A stretch of DNA of 64,000 nt. Source: Brachyhypopomus gauderio. Taxonomy: Eukaryota; Chordata; Actinopteri; Gymnotiformes; Hypopomidae. This document shows positions 26,001 to 40,000 of this stretch, piece by piece; the stretch's first letter is position 1, and the number at the start of each line of letters is the position of its first letter. The notes beneath the pieces were generated by a model. It did not search any database. It saw only the letters and a program-made list of their open reading frames with translations, and was not told the origin of the DNA. The DNA is taken from contig NC_135218.1 in the NCBI RefSeq assembly GCF_052324685.1, positions 15,229,858 through 15,293,857 on the forward strand. The letters run 5' to 3'. Position numbers and translations under genes: made by a program.

Positions 26001-27449
26001 TCTGCAACACATGTGATTTGTCACTCTGAATCAGACTGGCCCATGCTGTTTACATTACAGGCCACTTTTCTGGCTTTTTAGTACTTTGTAGTTATCAGTT
26101 AATCCCGTGTTGTGTATGAACATGATCTAACGCCAAAGAATGCACTACTGGCCTCGGAGAATCTCCTTTGAAATGGGATGCCTAATGAAGAACAACCCTT
26201 TTAGGGATTTTTGGCTGATAAGAGTTAAGCAGCAATATGTTCATAAGAAAACTGATTTATTTTCTTATCGTTAATGTCCTGAAGACATACCATCAGAGAA
26301 CCTAAAGCTAAGCAGATCAAATTGGTTTCCAAAGCCAGTGGTGCAATGACTGTGTTTTTCCATCCTAGTCACTAGAGGAAAATGTATTAGCACTTCTGCG
26401 TCTCTCCCAGAACCCACTGGTGCAACACAACTAATCAGGCCTGCCTGCTTCTGTGCCTAGATATTCTCATTAAAGAAGCGTCATCTATTTTCTAACACAC
26501 CTCCACCGTTACCTGTCCTACTGATTAAGGACCATGTTCCCACTTCGATCCTGATTTTAGCTTTATTTCATATCTGCCCTCCCCTCCCATTTACTGTGCC
26601 CTATTTCAACGCACTGCATGACACTGACAAGAGGCTCCAGTCTGTGGGGACTTAATTAACAAAGTGTCACACATGCTCATGCTAAACCACGCGGCCATTT
26701 CAACCGGAGTCAACAAACAGGAAAAACAACCCATGAGTGTTTTGTGTTGAGAGTGTCTCGCAGCGCCAGAGAGCCCCTCTCCCTTCCTGTCTGCCCCGCC
26801 AGCCGGTACCTACTCCACCGTTTCAGGGTAGACGGCAGAGGACAGCAGTCCGCTCATGGCTGTGTGTTCTGGTGAAGCCACTGACAGGATTGTAAAGACA
26901 AGCTGTGGGTGCCACAACCTTGAGGCCTGCGGTGACTACACGGACAGGCCATCGATAAAGGGATTAACACATCAGCGTATAAGTGGGAGGGAATTTCTTA
27001 CACGCTACACACACCCTCCACACATATGCATTCTCTCAACACATGCATTTTCACAGTGCACAGTCACCAGCAAGTCACAACAGAGGTGTTGTGTCTTGCC
27101 AGCGACTTAGAAGGATTACAGAAGAACAGTCTGAATTTCCCTTGGGAAAGCTTAACACCAGATGTGTGACAGCGTCTTTTGCTTGTTGCTTTGCCCGGTC
27201 TTGGTTGAGTTTAATTAGCATTTGATTGAAAAGTAATGAGAGGTTTTGTAGGTGCTTTCTCATTTTGGAATGTTTGACCCAGCATACTGTGTAATAAGTG
27301 TTTTCTTAAATGATTAAACCTTTCATGCTTGTATTTGCTGTGAATAAAAATTCCATAATGCATTAGGCCTGGGATTATTAGTAAGCTGTCTTTTGTACAT
27401 TACAATTTAAGTCAGACTTCCAAAGGTCTCTTTCCTTACTCTGTGGCAG
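23012..27449 (+). other. Probable 5' intron of tmem125, no coding feature seen
   Basis: Inferred intron between the GC-rich exon and the coding exon of tmem125. Open frames around 24.0-25.6 kb are short, unlike any family I know, and not bounded by a consistent set of splice sites. No tandem repeats of note were found. Confidence 0.4.
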
Positions 27450-27517
27450 GTATTTCTCCCCATCACTGACATCAGAAGCATTCCAGAACCTTCTTTAGCA
27501 GCTGGGTGTGGAGCACC

Positions 27518-28186
27518 ATGTCAGAGCTGGAGGACTTCCCCCCGGCGAGGGGTCCCCAGCCAGCCGACCCGGCCCGCATACAGCAGGACTTGCTGGAGGA
27601 GCAGGTGGAGCTGTGGTGGTTCAGCGAGCCCCGTAAATCCCTGCTGTGCTACTGCGTGTCCGTGGCCCTGATCCTGGGCTGTGGCCTGGGCGGCGTGGGT
27701 CTCCTCTCCACCACCACCAGCCTGTCGAGCGAGTGGCGGCTGGGCGCCGGTACCGCCCTGTGTCTGCTGGCGCTGGCCGTGCTCCTGAAGCAGCTCCTAA
27801 GCTCCGCCGTGCAGGACATGAACTGCGTTCGCAGCCGGCGTCGCATTGACGTTCTGAAGAGCGGCGGCCTGTCGGACGTGCTGGTGGTGCTGGTCACGGG
27901 CCTGGCGCTGCTCGTGTGTGGGGCCGTGTTGCTGGACGTGGCCCTGGCTTACCACATGCCCAAACCGGGCTGGGCTCTGAACGACATGTTCATATCGGGG
28001 GTGGCGCTGCTGGCCGGTGGGGGGTTCACGGTGCTGGCGGTGGGCGTGTATTCGGCCGTGGTTTTCCTCTCGGAGAGGGCGAGGCCTGAACCGAGCTTGA
28101 GGGACAGGGTGGCGGGGGTCTTCACGGTTTCGGGACAGATGCGGGCGAGGAGAGAAACCACATCGAGCCTGGCACAGCTCATTTGA
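27518..28186 (+). CDS. tmem125: Transmembrane protein 125
   Basis: Small four-pass membrane protein of unknown biochemical role, 222 aa against about 219 aa in human. The CDS is uninterrupted, as in other vertebrates. The ATG at 27518 gives MSELED..., matching the family start. The in-frame GTG at 27506 is not needed. Family hallmarks include LLEEQVELWW (residues about 26-35), LLSTTTSLSSEWRL, LCLLALAVLLKQLLSSAVQD followed by MNC, LKSGGLSDVLVVLVTGL, and a C-terminal FTVSGQ motif. Predicted hydrophobic segments are about 41-63, 73-94, 117-143 and 156-183. The N-terminus and the arginine-rich C-terminal tail are probably cytosolic. The gene is more GC-rich than its flanks. It lies between the cfap57 relic and an adaptor gene on the other strand. 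In human its neighbours are CFAP57 and C1orf210. Confidence 0.96.
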   Translation: MSELEDFPPARGPQPADPARIQQDLLEEQVELWWFSEPRKSLLCYCVSVALILGCGLGGVGLLSTTTSLSSEWRLGAGTALCLLALAVLLKQLLSSAVQDMNCVRSRRRIDVLKSGGLSDVLVVLVTGLALLVCGAVLLDVALAYHMPKPGWALNDMFISGVALLAGGGFTVLAVGVYSAVVFLSERARPEPSLRDRVAGVFTVSGQMRARRETTSSLAQLI

Positions 28187-28242
28187 CCGCGTGGCTGCGT
28201 GTGGCAGAATGTACTGGAGCTTTATATAACAGTGTGGACACA

Positions 28243-28300
28243 AGCACACGTAGTGGTACACGCAGTGGCACACGCAGTAACACACGCAGTAACACATGGA
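28243..28300. repeat. Short tandem repeat in the presumed tmem125 3' UTR
   Basis: Four imperfect copies of a 12-13 bp unit (acacgcagtaac and variants), starting about 57 bp after the stop codon. Confidence 0.7.
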
Positions 28301-29374
28301 CGGGTCTGTACCAGACTTTTTTTCTCTTTAGACCACATGCCTGCAAGAGAGGATCAATTGTGAAACACAGCCACTAATTAACATTTTGCACAATAGACTC
28401 TGATTGATTGAGGAATATATGTAAGTTCCAAGCCTGGAGGAAAACACCTGACTTACTATATGTATCTTCTCATCTCCATCTCTGACATTTCTAATGAGAT
28501 GTGTATTGAACTTGCTGTCATGTTGAACGTGATATGAAGCGTGATATTATGGACTTATAAGGTTCAAGTCTTTACTATGATTTACTGTTAAGTTTCATCC
28601 AACAAAAAGATCAATGAAAAGGCACTGATGGGGTTTAAATTATGAATTATTTTTAGGTAAAACATACAGTACTCACAACACAACCTCTGCCTTCCTGCAT
28701 CAATGAGCCTTACCAGAACATCACAGTGGATCGTGTGTGACCTTCACACTCTTATTTATGGGAGCGAGAGAGACTCGTGCCAAGTGGAGGGTCCGTGTGG
28801 ACCTTGCTTGTCAGAGCTGTTTCGGTTGTGTGACAGGATGCGTCCTCCATGTCGGTTTGCATGTGTGTGATTTTATACTCTGTGCAAACGGTTTCTCCAT
28901 CAATTGAGGCAGAGTTAAGGCCAAAGTGTCCTCTATACCTCTTCTTTAGGATTAGGAGACCAAACAGAGGCAGTGTGAGTATATTTATGACCCTAGACTT
29001 TTGAACTAGCTTCGATTTCTGTGAGCTGGTAAAAAAAAAAAGCACAGATGGCAAAGGTTTGGAATTTGGCTAAACACGTTGACAGTTTTATGTGTTTGAG
29101 CAGACCTTTTGTTTTGCACATGATGATTCTCTTAGCCAGTGTCAAACTCGGGAGAGTGGCATAGCACACTTCTTCACAGCCAAAGGGCTCGAGAGGTGTG
29201 ATGAATTCAGGACTGCTGAGGCCCACTGGCTCCCTGTTTAGCTTGGAGACATTTGAGTAAGAAAAGCCATGCGACAAAACAAATTTCATTTTGCTATGGT
29301 TCTCTTTACAAAGCACATGGAATAAAAAAAATTAAAACAAAGTGGGACGAGCTGGTTCTGTTTCTTTTTCAGTA

Positions 29375-29376
<2 letters not shown>

Positions 29377-29446
<70 letters not shown>
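29377..29446. repeat. Microsatellite (GT)n
   Basis: GT tract of about 70 bp between tmem125 and the adaptor gene. Confidence 0.95.
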
Positions 29447-29450
<4 letters not shown>

Positions 29451-31463
29451 AAGCATCAGACATGCTGGTACACTCTTTTTCCAGCTGCGTCCCTGCAGGA
29501 GCAGAGCTGGGCTAGATGAGGCCCAGAGACTGCCTGGGTGTCACAGGCAGGGCCCGGCCCGCTCTCACCCACCACAGACAGCCCATTGTGCTTAAAGCTG
29601 CTGTCCGTCACATCCAGAACAACGGCGTTCTATGTTAGCTTGTCTTTAAGCCATTATGCTCTCTCATGCAGTCCCCGATCAGCCTTGCAAGAAAGAGCCC
29701 AAACCTGGCAAAGCAGCGATTACATTATTCTCACATACACGTATAAAAACACTCATATACGGTACGTGTGTTTCAGACTGATCGTAACGATTCTGCATAA
29801 TCTTTTCACTGGTAGTTGTACTGTAGCTGTGGTTAACGTTAATAATTCAGCAAACGTAGCGGAGACTATTCAGCTTTGAGCTTTAGGCCAACAGCTCAAT
29901 AACCTGGCAGCATTTATCAGCTGATAAATTGGGGAGACATAGAACCTGTGAAGCCATCCAGAACCGTGTCAGCTTGCAGAGATCAAGAAGTTTAATACAG
30001 GTAGCATGAACAACAAGACCATTCAGAGTGGAATAAAACAGCCGTACCACGGACAGGGAGCAAAGCTATTGCAAGTTCTTCCCTCCCAATCCCATGTCGT
30101 ACAGTATCAAGGAAAACGATGTCATCTGTAAATAACAACCCAGGAGATCAAAAATACATTTCCGAGGCCACGGCATGGTGGAATAATTAGTTGGAGGTTA
30201 ACACGCCACTGGCCTCTGGTGCGTGCAGGACAAGGAGACACGGGCTGTCATACAGCAAATCACAAATACTGCTGCCTCTGCAGAGGTGCAAACAATATTC
30301 CATGCACATACGGCAGGCCCACTGATTGGACGAGGGAAGCAAGGCATGTAGGGAATTATGGCTGGGTTTTCTTTTCATTGTGCCGCAATGACACACGCGA
30401 GACAGCTGCAGCCAGGAGGTTGAAAACATGTCAAACGAAGTTCAGGCCTAATGATTAATCACAAGATACTGAAGACTGTGTGATATGGAGTTTCAGTCTT
30501 TTCTTGTTGTCATTTCCTTTAGTCATATATAAACAGCAAATGCTGTACAGATAGAGCTACAGAAAACGTTTTTTCCCAAATTAATTGTAAAAGTCTTTTG
30601 TTTGCCATACATGAGTATTTCACACGTATCTGCACGTGTTTGTGTGTGCAGGGGTGTCTGTGTGTGCATATGTTGAGGCATTCTTCTGCATTTCTGAATT
30701 TGCAAATGCAAACACATCAGACAAGGCTACAGTGATACTGTGGTGAGAATATAGTGTTACTCCTCAGCCTGATATCGTACTGACTTATTAATAATTGATT
30801 TTGTGTGCCAGGCATTCATTCCATTGGTCAGTGGGGTTATTTCATTCGTCAACGAGGTAATGCTTATCACTTCCTCATTTTTTAATGATTATAATAGATA
30901 ATAGATAAGTAATAAAATACCTTTTTAAACAAATACCGTAAAACACTGATGGATTCACTTCCCCCATCAAATTGTTAAATACATATAAATTCAACTTAAA
31001 AACAAATTCAATTGGACAACAAACAAATTATGTTAGAGTATAATAAAACAACCCACCAACCTATCAAAATCCGTATTTCCTATTAAACAAAATCTTTGCA
31101 TGACTAATTTTGTTATTGCAATATTAAAATAGGCTCTTACACTCACTAACACATCCAGACAGCACACACTTTGTCTATCTCAGTTTCTGTCATCCACACA
31201 CAGTGCAGGCGAGGCAGAGACCCTGGACAGTACAGTGCCATCTCTCTGAAGAGCAGAAACAATTCCAAGACATGCTGAAACAGGCATATCTCAAGAAAAT
31301 CCCCTCAGTTTGTCCGTATCTGATAATCTGTCAAATATAGAAAAAAACCCAACACAGTCAATAAAATGTATGAAACGTGTAATTGCTGAGAAGGTGGGCA
31401 ATGACTACATCCTTGTGTAAGTTACATGGGATACACTGTAAGATACACTGATTCATTAACATT

Positions 31464-31534
31464 TCATATGAGTGAGAGTAGTGAACCTCCCTCTCCTCTG
31501 GTGTTGCTCATATGAATGGAAAACTGATAGTCCT
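31464..31534 (-). CDS. ap1m3: Tentative last coding exon of the AP-1 mu gene
   Basis: AP-1 mu proteins end ...ITQSGDYQLRT-. The exon ending at 31763 stops at ITQSG plus one base, so the last exon should supply DYQ. The only candidate I find in the next few hundred bases of minus-strand sequence starts after a weak acceptor (ggtgtag). It reads [17 protein letters not shown] and then SLLSLI before TGA at 31464. DYQ is present, but one extra glutamate precedes it, the tail is longer and different, and the pyrimidine tract is poor. The true exon may be elsewhere. Confidence 0.35.
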
Positions 31535-31568
31535 CTACACCCTGCTGAAGTTTGAAATGACAGTGTGC

Positions 31569-31619
<51 letters not shown>

Positions 31620-33794
31620 AGAGAGAGAGAGATAAACAGAGAGAAGCAGAGAGAGCTGTGCTCAGTCCAGTTTTATGAGAGTTTTTATGAAGGGCAAAGG
31701 TAGGTCTAGAAGGTATTTGTGTGTGTGTTTGGGGCGAGGGGGGGGGGGGGTGGGGTGGTTACCTCCACTCTGTGTAATATATCGCACCCATGGTAATGCC
31801 TGGTAGCCACTCTTCTCAATTATTTTTAGGTATCGAACCTGAATACACAAAACCACATTTCTCTTCACAAGTACAGCTCTAACTATCTATTTAGATTTTT
31901 TTTAACGCAAATAATTTGAAAAGCCGGCATTGCTGTGGACCCAGAAGACAAACAGGGACATTTGATCACCTAACTCACCTGAATGCCAGACACAGTGAAA
32001 TAAGGGATCTCAAACTTCACTGTGATTGGTCGCTTGGCATCCTGTTCATCACTCTCCACACTAGGCAGCCCAAAGTGAGCCCTCATCATGTACTCTTTCC
32101 CTCCCTGTAAAACACAAACGCACCACAAAAACGCCATTCAAACTGCTGGCCCACTTCAGCCAGGGAAAGGCAATGCAGAAAAATGCACTCTTATCAGTAC
32201 TGTGGGACAGAGTCTGACGTTTTATCGCTTTCATTGTAACATAAATGTGATGTTATGCATAGCAACCGCCATACACGTATCTGTTTCTTAGAAACATGTT
32301 TTCGAGTTATCTCATTACACACACGAACAAGATAAACACATGGCCTTTGTATTCGCAATTTCAAAAGAGACTTGACTAAACATGCCGGTTGTCTTGAGGA
32401 AAACAGCAGTAAAGATTCTAGCTGTAACAGAGATAAGATGCTACTTACAGTTACAGTGTTAGCTCAGCTGGGACGCTCTTGCACATAATGCACATGCAAC
32501 CCAATTAAAGTCATATTTCAGCGAATGTATTATAATCCATGGGCTGGCTTGCTGACATAGTTCAATTTGCATATATATTTATCTTTGATGTATTACAGTT
32601 TTAAATAACTTAAATACTTATTTACATTTTCTCTGACTACTGTCAGAGCTTATAGCACAACCGTTGTGTTTTTGTCCATGTTGGTCACAGAGGTTTAATA
32701 ACAGAAATGACAATTTAATATGAGTCATAGTCCCACTACTCTTGATGGAATGCAGGGTTACACATGTGGTCCTTTGAGTCTGAAGTGTTATTGCATGCTC
32801 ACATGCCACCGGCTTCAGCATGATCAATATGAACCGGCCAGTTCCTACTACATCTCCTAAGGCAGCAGTAAACAGATGTGTCTTCATTCCCTCGAGCAAC
32901 ATTACTCACAGTCCTTCAAGCAGATCTGTGAAGCCATATGTCTAGAATGTTTAATTTAAATCAGACATGCATTTGCATCACACTCACACCTCTATTGTGA
33001 GTGACACGTTAGACTTGCACTGATTGAAAATAGTGGAAATTAGGTCACAGCTGCTTTGAGCTCCACTTGAAAAACACTTTCAGGTGTGTGATACTTTTGA
33101 AGCCACTACGTCAGGCTTGCAAGAAGCTCCTTAACCTCCTAAACCTCCTTCTGGTATTAGAATTTCATTATTAATCGTGAGGAATATTGATGAGTAACTG
33201 CAGAGAGTTGTTCAGACTACACTGACGCTAATGTAAAAGGTATGTGGTTTCATGAGGTATGTGGTTTCATGAGTGAGGAAGAAGATGGTTGCTCGCGAAC
33301 ATGGCTCCCCGTATGGCGTTGTGGTGGTGGCACTCACGGGGAAGGACTTGATCGTCCACTCTACGGCACTCTTCTCCGGCACCCACTTGGATTGGCCTGT
33401 GCTCGTCTTGAACCTGGGGGAGTCAGCGTCGCTGGGCACGGGCACAAGGATGACCACGTTGTTGGCAGTAGAGCGGCTCTTGAACTGACTACGTGCCTAG
33501 GGGTCAAAATATACCGCTGCGATCAAAACATACACCTCCAGCCCCAAAACACACTTCCACTGGATTGTAGCTGTCTACTACAAACAGGCCCTTTTGACTG
33601 AAGGGCCTTAAACTGCCTTCTGTGATTACTGTTTGGTTTATCATTAACTACCCAAACCTGGCCACAGCGTAAAGACAAAAAGGAGAAAGCCTGCATTACT
33701 TATACGATATCCAAGGCGCATGTCAGGTAAACATCAGAGATGATGATGAGCTGAATGAGGAAGACCAAGTGCAGAGGCATTGAGAGCACACCAA

Positions 33795-33867
<73 letters not shown>

Positions 33868-34023
33868 GCTTGTACCTTAACTTTGATCTCTATTCTGCTA
33901 TGAGAGAACCTCTCTATCACACTTTCAATCCATATAAGGGGTTTCACCTGTTGGACAACAGATATATTCCATCAGCACTAAACTAAATACATTAGAATGT
34001 GACAATGGTATAAGCAAATCAAA

Positions 34024-34065
<42 letters not shown>

Positions 34066-37000
34066 CTGTGCATATGATGCTCACTGTAGTGTTAAGGCGA
34101 TAAGACATGAGTTCACTGTCTCCATCTGGGGGAATGAATGAGATGGTTCGGTCATTTTCAAAGCGAGAGAGTCGCACACACTGGTGAAACTTCACGTCCT
34201 CCAGCTCCACCGCTTTGGTCTTCGGTCCTGCAGGAACAGAAACACAAGTCCACATATTCAAAACGTACTGACCTAAGCAAAATACCCACTAAAGACTGCA
34301 TCAGATTTTATCATGCCATAAATGCATTGCATTGAAGGATATTAATACATTTGTTGATTATAATATTACTATTTTACTATGAATAATTAATTGACATGAA
34401 ATGAATAATTGACATGAAATTAATAATTGACATTAAAATAATAATTATTTACATTAAAGTAAATACAGTAACATATAATAAAACATATGTTCATATAATA
34501 AAACATATGTTCATATAATAAAACGTGAACACTGTAGATCTTTTAGTTTTTTATCTTGAACCACTCAATATATAGCAGAAGGAAGGTCAAAGGTGCGTGT
34601 GAAGTTAGAAGCTGCTACAGGCGAGGTGCCGATGAGCTGCAGAAGACCTCAGCCACAGTGAAATCTCTTAATGATTTGGGTCTGTGAGCTGCCTGGGCTC
34701 CCTAACACCACCTGGGAATTCAGCACTGCACTCTGGGAATTCAGCACTGCACTCTGGGAATTCAGCACTGCACTCCGGGAATTCAGCACTGCACTCTGTG
34801 ATCCAGTCTGTGAAATGGACCCTTCACAACTCAGAACTGGAACTGCTGTGTGTGAACAACATTTGTGTGTGATTGTGCGTGTGTGTTTGTGCATTTGTGT
34901 ACGTATAGATTTGTGTAACTGTACGGTAGGAGAAGGAACTGAAACCAATTCTCTGCTGAAGAAAATGTATTGTGTTTGTATTTTTATAAACACTCAAGCA
35001 AGCGAACCAGTTCATTTCTGAGCCTAGTGTTGCTGTATCAATATATGGGGTGTCCTTGTCTAGAAAGGACTGATTCTCCGTCTATCTGTCACTGACATTT
35101 ACAGAGAAGCATAAAAGGGCTGTGTAAAAAATGTGCTGTAAGGCACACCCTGTCCCTTCCCTGTCAGGAGACGCCTGTGGGGACGCGTCCCTCAGTGCTC
35201 ATGTCCAAACAAATACTGATGCCATCAGCCACACTGCCTAAAGAAAGGTCACACAGGGGGTGTGACCTCTTGCTCTAATGCCTCTTGATTGGCTCCCCTG
35301 GGGCAATTACCAGTGAGAGTGAGAAAAGCTGATTGGTCCATTGAAGGAGAGGCAGTGTGTTATTTTAATACTCTAGGAAAGTTTTTAAATGTGTTTTAGT
35401 GGTGTTACTGACTACAATTAAAAATGTTAAAGGTTAAGAAATATTAAGCAGTGTAAGTTTAAACAGAGCCTAGACAATGCTACATTTTAAACTGTCATGC
35501 TCAGACCTCTTTTATTTGTTCATAATAATTCATTACATGTTTTGAAGTTCTTTAAAAACATTCCCATTATGCACCATGTCACATTATCTTTTGCTATGTC
35601 TTTGATGATATTTAACTATGTTGACCTGGAGAGGGCAGTGTTTCCTTCATCTAAAGAACATTTATGACTGGTTTCATATTTGTAACTGATCTGAGGTCAT
35701 ATGATTCTCAGGTTGAACTAAGGTTATCAGGTATGGGTGACAATGCTTATGTTGATGACAGACTGCTTACATCCTCAGACCGATTTCAAAACTGTCTACT
35801 TTCCAGTCAAAACACACTGAACCTTAACTACCCCTTCCTAGCTACGAATTCCATTCATAAACCCATGCAATGAGTTCTTTATCTTTATCTTGTTGGGCGT
35901 AGAATTCTACCATTTGAGTAATTTAAATTGGCTTGACTCTATCACTGCAGCTAGGTCTAGAGTAGCAGAATGCATGAGTGAGTGTTGATCTTTGAGGTGA
36001 TTGACATGTGATCTGCAAGGCACGCAGTGAACAGAAACAAATCAGAGGGAATCCATTAAGGCAGCACAAATAGGATGAACCAGACTGGTGCACAATGGTC
36101 TCCTGCTGCAGACACTTGATCAAACAAACTGATCTGAAGCCAGCTTTAAGAAGCGTCGGCTAGATTAGAGTACTCACTGCCGGTGATCTCGAAGAGCACT
36201 TTGTCATTGAGACCCAGCCTGAGTTCAGGCATGCCTGACAGAACCACCTTCAGTTTGATACAGCCCAGAATCTCACTGCGTAGGACGTTGCCTGAAGCAC
36301 TGACCTGGGAAATGGAGAAGAACATGAGGAGATTCAGGCCACACACAAAAGGTAAAAGGTCAAGATGCATGTCATCATCACCATCGTGGGATCATAACCA
36401 TTATTATTGACATTTGTATTTATCAGCCATTTTATTAGTGTACAGGAGTATTTTGACAATGTACAGTTATGGACAGGAGTTACACTTTATACTACAATTA
36501 AAACAGCTGGACTCAATTTGCCCAACACGGTTTGCCTCACATATCACTGATCAGTTCCTAACAACAGAACCTCTGCTGACCAGCAGTAGTCCATTTCCAC
36601 CATGGCACTGACCAGGCAGGGCAGTAGTGCTGCATGTTCTGATGCTCTGAGTGTATTCAGTGCATCAGTGCTGAGGGTCTTTCTCCTCTCAGTGACACTG
36701 CTCGGTTTAAAGCGACATGCCACCCCAAAAACATCCAGCCAGCGTTGTATAGTCAAAAACTGATTAGTGATAAAGGTCTAAAGATTGTCTACATAAATCT
36801 GACGTGGCAACGTGTTGCCTGTAGACTGTAGCCATACAAGGTGTGGCATTTATGATTTATGTCTTGTATGCTTCCTAGTGATTATACAATAATCAATCAA
36901 TCAATGTGGTAGAGGAAATGCTGCATAGCTGAACTTTAACAAGCCATTAGCAACCACTGAAAGCTAAAAATGTGGTTAATCAGAGTAACCATGTGGTTAA

Positions 37001-40000
37001 TCAGAGTAACCATGTGGTTAATCAGAGTAACCATGTGGTTAATCAGGGGGCTCCACGGTGCCACCGGGGTCTCGTCACAGCCTCAGACCCTGAGCCAGAG
37101 CACTGAGACCTGGAGGAGATGCACATCACAGCCTCAGTGCAGGAGCAAGAGTGAAATGAAGTGAGACTGAAAGGTGTCTTCCATCCCTTAACGGAAAGGA
37201 CGTCTGGAGACCCCAGACATGGGACAGTGGACATCTGAAGAAGCTTGTTTAAGGATCACCAGACCGAGGAGTGATACACAGTGTGAACACTCAGTGTTAC
37301 ATTCTTTAACACTAGTAAAGGTGAGGTGAGAGGAGGGGTGGGAGGTAATGGTGAGGGGAAAGACAAAGCAGACAGGAGGAGTGTGAAACCGACTTGGAGA
37401 AAGTCAAGATTACAATTCTAATTGGACTCAGAAGAGACAGAACTTTGAAATTGGAAACTTTGTTTGATATAAATAAATAACATGATTTTTTTTTTATTTT
37501 TTGTTTTTTAAAGGCTTCATTTTGCATCTAGAAAATGCACCAAGCGGCAATCAAAAATGTTTTATGTATAGAAATATTATTGAATGGCATGTGTGAACCC
37601 ACCAGCAGGTTGACAGACTCAATGACGTCCATAAAAACTTCATTCTTCCTGTATTTGATGCCCTCTGACCTCCAGGATACAGCATTGGTAACGGTTGCTG
37701 GGGGGCGTGGTACACCCACTTCCAGTTTATGTCCTTGCTGGGTGATATACCTGCATGGATGGAAACAACAACCAAAAGGCACCGGAGCAAAAAATGAACC
37801 GATCTTCAGATATGATGAACTGAAGCACATAATTTGGTTGTTTAAAACATCTCTCACCGCTCCTCATCTGATATATGTTAGGAACAAGGCAAATATGCAA
37901 GCATCAGCACTTCTACTAATATACTCTTTATGATTTTAAGCACCAAGAAAAGTTGTAAGTGCGAGTAAATAACTCAAAGAACAAGAGCGAGACGCATCTT
38001 TAGATCCAACACAGAGCAAGTTAGTTCTGCACAAACTGCAGGAGAGCCAGGCGTGTGAGACAGACGACTAGATAAACACAGCTCTGGAGTCAGAGTGTTG
38101 AAAGAGCTGCTAGAGGCTCTTGGGAGCAACATGGATATCCATGGAGACACGCAGGCAGACAAACACCTGAAGCTGTTTTAGTCTGTTTCCATCACCTACA
38201 TGATTATGATGCACAAAATATACCAAGACTCACACTTAACCATAGACTCTGAACTTGTATATGCACTTGTATATATGTATATGAAGAAACAAGCTATCAG
38301 TCAAGTGAGCATGGCATACACACACACACACACACACACACAATATACAAATATCAGTACCACCTAATATGCAATGCACTGTACAAATATTCTACTGAGA
38401 TTATAGAGATTATAGAATCAAAAGTGTTACATAAATGATGATGATTATTACTATTATTATTTCATTTTGCCTAATAACACTGTATACTGTAAATGTATGA
38501 AAGGCTAATGTGCATGTGTTTGTGTGCAAGCGTCTGACATTGTCAGCTCATTTGTGTAAGACAGGATCTGACAGGGAACTGTTATAATGTCAGTGAGAGC
38601 TTGCACTCGGATAAACACAAACCCTACTGTACTACTGTAAGCTGTAGTTTGCAAAGTCTGCAAAGTGGACCTAATGAACATTGATAAGGGTGGGAAAAGG
38701 TCAGTCAGCCTGTATGAATGAGATACAATGACCCAGACAGTACTCACTCTAGTAATATCTTACTGTCCGTCGTCTGAGGAAGACCATAATCCATGACTTC
38801 ATCCATTAGCTCATACACGGTCACAAAGTTGTCACGTATGCTCTCCTCTTCCAGGCTTTTGAAATACTCTGTGAAAACCTGGTACAGATAAACAATGTCA
38901 CAGTGGCACGAGTGCTCAAGGGAGCTCACACTGACTCATCAAAACATTCTGATCCCACAGGCCAAGCAAAGCACGATATTTCATACGAAATGAGAGGATC
39001 AGAGGCGGTAAGCAACGTCTGCACGTCTTTTTGCTAACTGCAGTCATTGTGTGTCTACCCAGAATCCTCCTGCTAACATACGCATGGGACAACACAGCAG
39101 CACATGGGTGAATAATGTTTCCAGAGCACGTAAAGCAGGCTGGGTGTGTGAGAGGCATACCCACCTCCACTATCTTGTACAGGAAAGAATACACAAGGGC
39201 TGCATTTGTATTCTTCTTGGTCATTGCTACCACTGAATAACAAACGTTAGGGATTTGTCAGTTTGTCCTGAACATGTGCAGAGGTATTAGGAAAACACTG
39301 TGTGCATTAACCATCGAAGATAGACAGATCTAGCCATAGAGAGCAGAAAAACGCAGGCTTGTCAAGGATACAGTAGAGGTTGCTGTGTTTGATGTAAAGG
39401 AAATGGATGGAGCCATGTGTCACCACAGGCAATAGCTCCGCCTCTTCCTCCTTCTTCATCATGATTGGCATGAAGTGGTCAATCTCACCCATGTCAATGT
39501 CACCCATGTAGTTCCGGCATACAAGGACCTGGGTGGGAAATGGACAACTCAATAATACACTGACATTTTATTCAAAATCATTTAAGTAGCATAAACATAA
39601 TCCTGTCATGATCTACTTGCTTTCATGTCAATCTATGGCAAATGTGATGCTCAAAGTAGCACATAGCAATACTATGTCATTCAGATTATTATTATTATTA
39701 TTATTATTACTATTGATTATGACTTTCAGATGCACATCCACATCCAGATGCAGTTTCATATTACACAAGGCAAAGAAGGTGACTCAGCTCGAGTGAGCGG
39801 GTCACAATTCACTGACCTCACAGAGTCATAATATATAAATATATATTAAAAAAAGCATTTCAACTTATGAATATACTTCACTGCTTTCTAAAAAAAAGGT
39901 CTGTGCAAAGATCAGACAAGGACAAGAGACTTTCAAAGAATAAGATATTTGAATAAAACACGGAAACTGCAAATACAGTGCTAATCTTCACACATACAGT

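Larger units (their letters stand above)
28187..31463. other. Region between converging tmem125 and adaptor genes
   Basis: Presumed 3' UTRs and intergenic DNA. It contains the GT microsatellite at 29377-29446. No other gene, RNA or recognised element is seen. Confidence 0.5.

Noticed and set aside
27506-27517. GTG at 27506 as the tmem125 start
   Set aside because: The ATG at 27518 is in frame, has a good context (agcaccATG) and matches the family N-terminus.
27797-28297. Long open frame antisense to tmem125
   Set aside because: It mirrors the GC-rich tmem125 CDS on the other strand, has no family resemblance, and runs into a tandem repeat in the 3' UTR.
36420-36720. Possible MITE (tatcagccattttattagtg, then cagtgacactg)
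   Set aside because: It loosely recalls fish MITE ends, but I could not find a clear inverted repeat or target duplication.
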